Source: Luoshenia tenuis (GTDB taxonomy: Bacteria; Bacillota; Clostridia; Christensenellales; GCA-900066905). From it: DNA of 64,000 nt. Positions 60,505 through 64,000 of this stretch are shown piece after piece. The stretch spans positions 186,001-250,000 of the forward strand of contig NZ_JACRSO010000002.1 in assembly GCF_014384745.1 (NCBI RefSeq). Reading direction: 5' to 3'. How positions within the stretch are numbered: the first letter of the stretch is position 1; each line of letters opens with the position of its first letter. A program made the position numbers and the translations under genes. The notes beneath the pieces were generated by a model. That model searched no databases and was not told where the DNA came from. It saw nothing but the letters and a program-made list of their open reading frames with translations.

Positions 60505-61364
60505 TAGTTTGCATTCCTATCCTTGCCCAAATAGACGCTGTATTCGTCCCAAACCGCTTCAAGCTTGGTAAAGTATTGCGAAATCTCATCCTTCTTGCGC
60601 GAGCCGATGGCTACGATCAACGCATTGACCAGACTGAAGGCCGCCACCATGGAATCCGCAAAGGAAGCCATGTCGCTGCGGGCTACCAGGCAAAGATCCG
60701 CCTGAGATGCCAGCGGCGAAAGCAGGCTGTCGGTGATCGATACGATCTTGACGCCATTCTTTTTCGCAAAATTGATCCCCTCCACCGTGCGGGAGGAATA
60801 GCGCGGAAAGCTCACGCCGATCAGCAGATCCCCTTCTCCGGCCCTGAAGATCTGCTCGAACACGTCGCTGACCCCGGAGGTCACCACCGTGATATTCTCA
60901 AAAATAAAGGAGAGGTAATAGGAGAAAAACTGTACCAGCGGCGCCGCGCTGCGCAGGCCCAGAATATAGATGTGTTTGGCCGAAAAAATACTCTCCACGA
61001 CCTGGCTGAACACCTCCGGGTCGATCTCCTCCAGCGTAGAGCGGATATTGGCCATATCCGTTTTAAAAACGGACTGCAATATCGACGCCTCGTCCTGATC
61101 CCCTGTCATCTCGATGCGCTGCACCGTCGTCAGCTTGGTGCGGATCATCTCCTGCAGTGCCCGCTGCAGTTTAGGGTATCCGTCATACCCCAGCGCGTCA
61201 GCAAAGCGAACCACGGTAGATTCGCTCACGCCGATGCGGCTGGCCAGCTTGGCCGCCGTCATAAACGCTGCCTTATCGTAATGGGCTAAAATATATTCGG
61301 CGATCAACTTTTGCCCCTTGCTCATGGTTTTAAAGCCGCTGTTGATCCGCATGGTCAAATCCAT
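60504..61364 (-). CDS. MurR/RpiR family transcriptional regulator
   Basis: 286 residues: an N-terminal RpiR helix-turn-helix (about 1-75, TAAKLASRIGVSESTVVRFA at limit) and a SIS sugar-phosphate-binding domain (about 105-250, IYILGLRSAAPLVQFFSYYL at limit, LIGVSFPRYSSRTVEG). These regulators sense phosphosugars. I chose the ATG at 61364, 6 nt after GGAG; earlier in-frame starts have no ribosome site. The neighbouring genes give no clear sugar pathway. Confidence 0.87.
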   Translation of the reverse strand: MDLTMRINSGFKTMSKGQKLIAEYILAHYDKAAFMTAAKLASRIGVSESTVVRFADALGYDGYPKLQRALQEMIRTKLTTVQRIEMTGDQDEASILQSVFKTDMANIRSTLEEIDPEVFSQVVESIFSAKHIYILGLRSAAPLVQFFSYYLSFIFENITVVTSGVSDVFEQIFRAGEGDLLIGVSFPRYSSRTVEGINFAKKNGVKIVSITDSLLSPLASQADLCLVARSDMASFADSMVAAFSLVNALIVAIGSRKKDEISQYFTKLEAVWDEYSVYLGKDRNAN

Positions 61365-61514
61365 TTGACGCTCCAAATGTATCCACCGTCCCTTTCTCAG
61401 GATAGATATTATTTTACCATAGACCCCGTTTATAAAAAAGGGCATATCAGAAGTTTTTGCAATCTATTTCATCCATCCTGCAAAACAAGCAACGGCTGCA
61501 CAGCCATCGCATCC

Positions 61515-61541
61515 GTGCAGGAGTTCTTGCACTCCCTGCAC
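61515..61541. repeat. 10-bp interrupted inverted repeat between purB and rpiR
   Basis: GTGCAG-GAGT ... ACTC-C-CTGCAC: arms 61515-61524 and 61531-61541 pair over 10 bp with one bulged base and a 6-nt loop. The minus strand shows no T-run after it. It lies in the 284-bp gap between purB and rpiR, which otherwise holds no gene I can support. Function unknown. Confidence 0.45.
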
Positions 61542-61648
61542 GCTGCAATTACCGCGCAGCCGCTTTGTTTTTATTCTGTTTTGCGCGCATGTCCGCAAGC
61601 GAACAGGCCCGGGGAAACGCGATCCAATAGCGGCACAAACCGGTCCCT

Positions 61649-63079
61649 TTACAGGTTGACCTCCCCACGCAGGCCCAAATAGGCCTTATAGTGATCCAAA
61701 ATAGGCTGTATCTCTTCCGCCACAAATTCCTCCACCTGCTGTTCGGCGCGGCCGGTGAAGCGCTTGGCATCCAATAATTCATCGATCTCCTGCAGCGTCA
61801 AGCCAAAGGCCGGGTCTGCCGCAATACGGCTGAGCAGGTCGTTCTCCATCCCCTCCATCTTGACCCTGCGGCCCGCCTCCATAGAATGGACGCGGATACG
61901 CTCGTGCAGCTCCTGCCGGTCGCCTCCGCGGCGCACGGCCTCCATCAGGATCGTTTCGGTGGCCATAAAGGGCAATTCCGCGCGCACATGCTTTTCCACC
62001 ATCTTGGGATAGACCACCAGCCCATCCACCACGTTGAGGTAGATGTTCAGGATCGCATCCACCGCCAGGAAGGCCTGGGGAACAGCCAGACGCTTGTTGG
62101 CCGAATCGTCCAGCGTGCGCTCCAGCCACTGGGTGGCAGCCGTCATGGCCGCGTTCTCGCTATTGGCCATCACAAACCGGGAGAGCGAGCAGATGCGCTC
62201 GCTGCGCATGGGGTTGCGCTTATAGGCCATGGCGGAAGAGCCGATTTGGCTCTTTTCAAAGGGCTCTTCGATCTCCTTCATATTCTGGAGCAGCCGGATA
62301 TCATCGGCAAACTTATAAGCGCTTTGGGCGATGCCGGAAAGCTGGCTGAGCACGATGGCATCCAGCTTGCGCGGATAGGTCTGCCCGGTCACGGCAAAGC
62401 AGGCTTTCAGCCCCATCTTAGCAGCGACCCGCTTTTCCAGCTCCTTTACCTTCTCATGGTCCCCGTCAAACAGCGTTAAAAAACTGGCCTGGGTGCCGGT
62501 GGTGCCCTTTACACCGCGCATCTTTAAAATGCTGATCACGTGCTCCAGTTCTTCCAGATCCATCAGCAGATCCTGCAGCCACAGGCAGGCGCGCTTGCCT
62601 ACCGTGGTCAGCTGGGCGGGCTGAAAATGGGTAAAGCCCAGTGTGGGCATATCCTTATACTGCAGGGCGAACTTAGCCAGCTCCGCCATGCAGTTGACCA
62701 GCTTGGCCAAAACGATACTCAGCGCATCCCGCATGATGAGGATATCCGCATTATCCCCCACATAGCAGCTGGTCGCGCCCAAATGGATGATGGCCCGCGC
62801 CGAAGGGCACTGCACGCCATAGGCGTACACATGGCTCATCACGTCATGGCGCACCTCGCGCTCCCGGGCGGCGGCCACGTTATAATTGATATCATCCTGA
62901 AAGCGGCGCAGCTCCTCCACCTGGTCAGGGGTGATCGGCAGGCCCAGCTCCATCTCCGCTTCCGCCAGGGCGACCCACAGCCGGCGCCAGGTCTTAAACT
63001 TTTTCTCATCCGAAAAGTTCTGCGCCATGGCCTTGCTGGCGTAGCGCGATATCAGGGGGTTTTCATACAGCTCTCTCAT
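61649..63079 (-). CDS. purB: Adenylosuccinate lyase
   Basis: Cleaves SAICAR and adenylosuccinate in purine synthesis. 476 residues: HLGATSCYVGDNAD, the TLGFTHFQPAQ segment, and the signature SSAMAYKRNPMRSE. It belongs to the longer (about 475-residue) group seen in Clostridia and eukaryotes. The ATG at 63079 follows GGAGGAGACAC. It is separated from the purE operon by more than 50 kb, and lies 21 nt after the dipeptidase gene. Confidence 0.95.
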   Translation of the reverse strand: MRELYENPLISRYASKAMAQNFSDEKKFKTWRRLWVALAEAEMELGLPITPDQVEELRRFQDDINYNVAAAREREVRHDVMSHVYAYGVQCPSARAIIHLGATSCYVGDNADILIMRDALSIVLAKLVNCMAELAKFALQYKDMPTLGFTHFQPAQLTTVGKRACLWLQDLLMDLEELEHVISILKMRGVKGTTGTQASFLTLFDGDHEKVKELEKRVAAKMGLKACFAVTGQTYPRKLDAIVLSQLSGIAQSAYKFADDIRLLQNMKEIEEPFEKSQIGSSAMAYKRNPMRSERICSLSRFVMANSENAAMTAATQWLERTLDDSANKRLAVPQAFLAVDAILNIYLNVVDGLVVYPKMVEKHVRAELPFMATETILMEAVRRGGDRQELHERIRVHSMEAGRRVKMEGMENDLLSRIAADPAFGLTLQEIDELLDAKRFTGRAEQQVEEFVAEEIQPILDHYKAYLGLRGEVNL

Positions 63080-63100
63080 GTGTCTCCTCCACATCGTAAT

Positions 63101-64000
63101 TTATGGTAAGTTATCGTATAGATAGCGTTTTAAATTACCGTAGGCGATGCGCCCGATGCACGCCTCTTCCAGCCCTGCTTCGCCCAGGGCGCGTAGGATG
63201 CGCTGGAAATGCTGCGGCCCGTCAATCCCCTTGGGCAACACATCCATCCCGTCAAAATCAGAGCCCAGGCCCACGCAGTTTTGCCCGCCCAATTGCAGGA
63301 TGTGCAAAATATGCGCAACCACATCTGCAATGCCGCTATTTTCATCATCCGCCCGCAAAAAAGGCGGATAAAAGTTCACACCAATGAAACCACCAGCACT
63401 GATTATAGCTTTAATTTGGGCATCGGTCAAGTTTCGCGGGTGTTCGCACAGCGCCCGCGCGTTGCCGTGGGAAACAAAGGGCGGATATGGATCATTTTCC
63501 AGCACATCCCAAAAGCTGCGCGCGTTCAAATGGGCCAGGTCAGGGATCATGTGCAGGGTACGCATCTCCCGGAGAACCGCCCGCCCAAACGCCGTCAGCC
63601 CGCCATCTTCTTTGGCGCCTCCTGCCAGGGGATTGTTCCAATTCCAGGTCAGCCCCAACATGCGCACCCCCAGGTGAAAGTAGGCTTCTACCTGTTCCAG
63701 CTTCCCCTCCAACGCCTCCCCACCCTCGATAGCCAGCAGGGTCAATATCCGCCCCGGCCCTTCGCTTTGCAGGTCGTCACGACTGAGTACTGGGGTCACG
63801 CGCTGCGCCTCCCGCGTAAGAAAGCGCCGGTAGGCCCTGATCTTTTGCAGGGTCGCTGCGCCGCACGCCCCCTCCTTTTTCGCATCGCCGCACCAGGCCG
63901 CCATCACCTGGAGCGCGACGCTCCCCGTCGCCAGATGCTCCGGGCTATTCTGCGGCGCAAAAGATGTATCCTTTTCCATTTTTAAAAGTGCCCAGGGATA
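63101..64000 (-). CDS. Membrane dipeptidase (peptidase M19), N-terminus outside window
   Basis: Zinc-dependent dipeptidase of the renal-dipeptidase family. 300 codons are visible, open to the window edge, and the usual N-terminal HxD metal motif is not in view, so the true start lies beyond 64000. Seen are the metal Glu context LLAIEGGEAL, GVRMLGLTWN, PDLAHLNARSFW, PFVSHGNARAL with RNLTDAQI and GLGSDFDGMD. The ATG at 63979 is internal. Probable role in peptide turnover; genes of this group often flank unrelated operons. Confidence 0.88.
   Translation of the reverse strand, partial: YPWALLKMEKDTSFAPQNSPEHLATGSVALQVMAAWCGDAKKEGACGAATLQKIRAYRRFLTREAQRVTPVLSRDDLQSEGPGRILTLLAIEGGEALEGKLEQVEAYFHLGVRMLGLTWNWNNPLAGGAKEDGGLTAFGRAVLREMRTLHMIPDLAHLNARSFWDVLENDPYPPFVSHGNARALCEHPRNLTDAQIKAIISAGGFIGVNFYPPFLRADDENSGIADVVAHILHILQLGGQNCVGLGSDFDGMDVLPKGIDGPQHFQRILRALGEAGLEEACIGRIAYGNLKRYLYDNLP

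Overview
The window looks like a chromosome segment from a Clostridia-type member of the Firmicutes, moderately GC-rich. The evidence is a perfect CIRCE element before groESL, a HutP-family protein, YqeY, a fused IspH-S1 protein, an electron-bifurcating type [FeFe] hydrogenase operon (hydCEDBA), a methionine synthase with a separately encoded activation domain, and strong Shine-Dalgarno sites. Nearly all of it is core metabolism packed into long minus-strand operons. The clear exception is an AT-rich reverse-transcriptase island at about 10.3-12.1 kb, beside a tRNA-Leu gene.

Layout. 1-7.1 kb: de novo purine operon purE-C-F-M-N-H-D, with purD cut by the window edge. 7.2-10.0 kb: larE-larB-larC, which build the nickel-pincer cofactor; no larA is present. 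10.2-12.4 kb: reverse transcriptase with a structured leader and its own strong promoter, then tRNA-Leu(CAA). 12.6-18.0 kb (plus strand): SNF-family transporter and metF / activation domain / metH. 18.1-22.5 kb: parE-parC (or a second gyrase pair). 22.7-33.1 kb: hydrogenase hydCEDBA behind a Rex-like operator, preceded by a cluster holding a diverged hydrogenase-like protein, an anti-sigma-type ATPase, two DRTGG proteins, a PHP protein, a nucleoside hydrolase and a SPOR-domain protein. 33.2-39.5 kb: DUF6062 protein, dCMP deaminase, groESL, a sodium:amino-acid symporter, a small amidase and tRNA-Pro(GGG). 39.7-43.7 kb: a large HTH regulator with a divergent small gene, and an SDR/UroD-family pair. 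43.8-53.6 kb: one aromatic operon, aroF-aroB-aroA-aroC-pheA-aroE-aroK-aroQ-tyrA-sir2-yqeY. 53.7-61.4 kb: a methyltransferase gene, and rpiR-gpmB-baiN-hutP-cmk-plsC-ispH/rpsA. 61.6-64.0 kb: purB and an M19 dipeptidase cut by the right edge.

How the genes work together. The aro operon holds every step from DAHP to prephenate and on to phenylpyruvate and hydroxyphenylpyruvate. It starts from a consensus promoter followed by a leader of about 270 nt that ends in an intrinsic terminator. The leader contains a 37-codon reading frame with seven Phe/Tyr codons within 14 and no Trp codon. It also contains a segment that can pair either with the leader's ribosome-binding region or with the terminator loop and 3' arm. 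This has the organisation of ribosome-mediated attenuation sensing Phe and Tyr, and is the most interesting regulatory finding here.

The second main finding is the reverse transcriptase. It has PQG and YSDD motifs, no retron, DGR or group II intron hallmarks that I can see, and lies behind a leader of about 320 nt rich in stem-loops. That arrangement resembles ncRNA-associated antiviral reverse transcriptases. The family assignment could not be tested here. All functional calls rest on reading the translated sequence; no database search was run.
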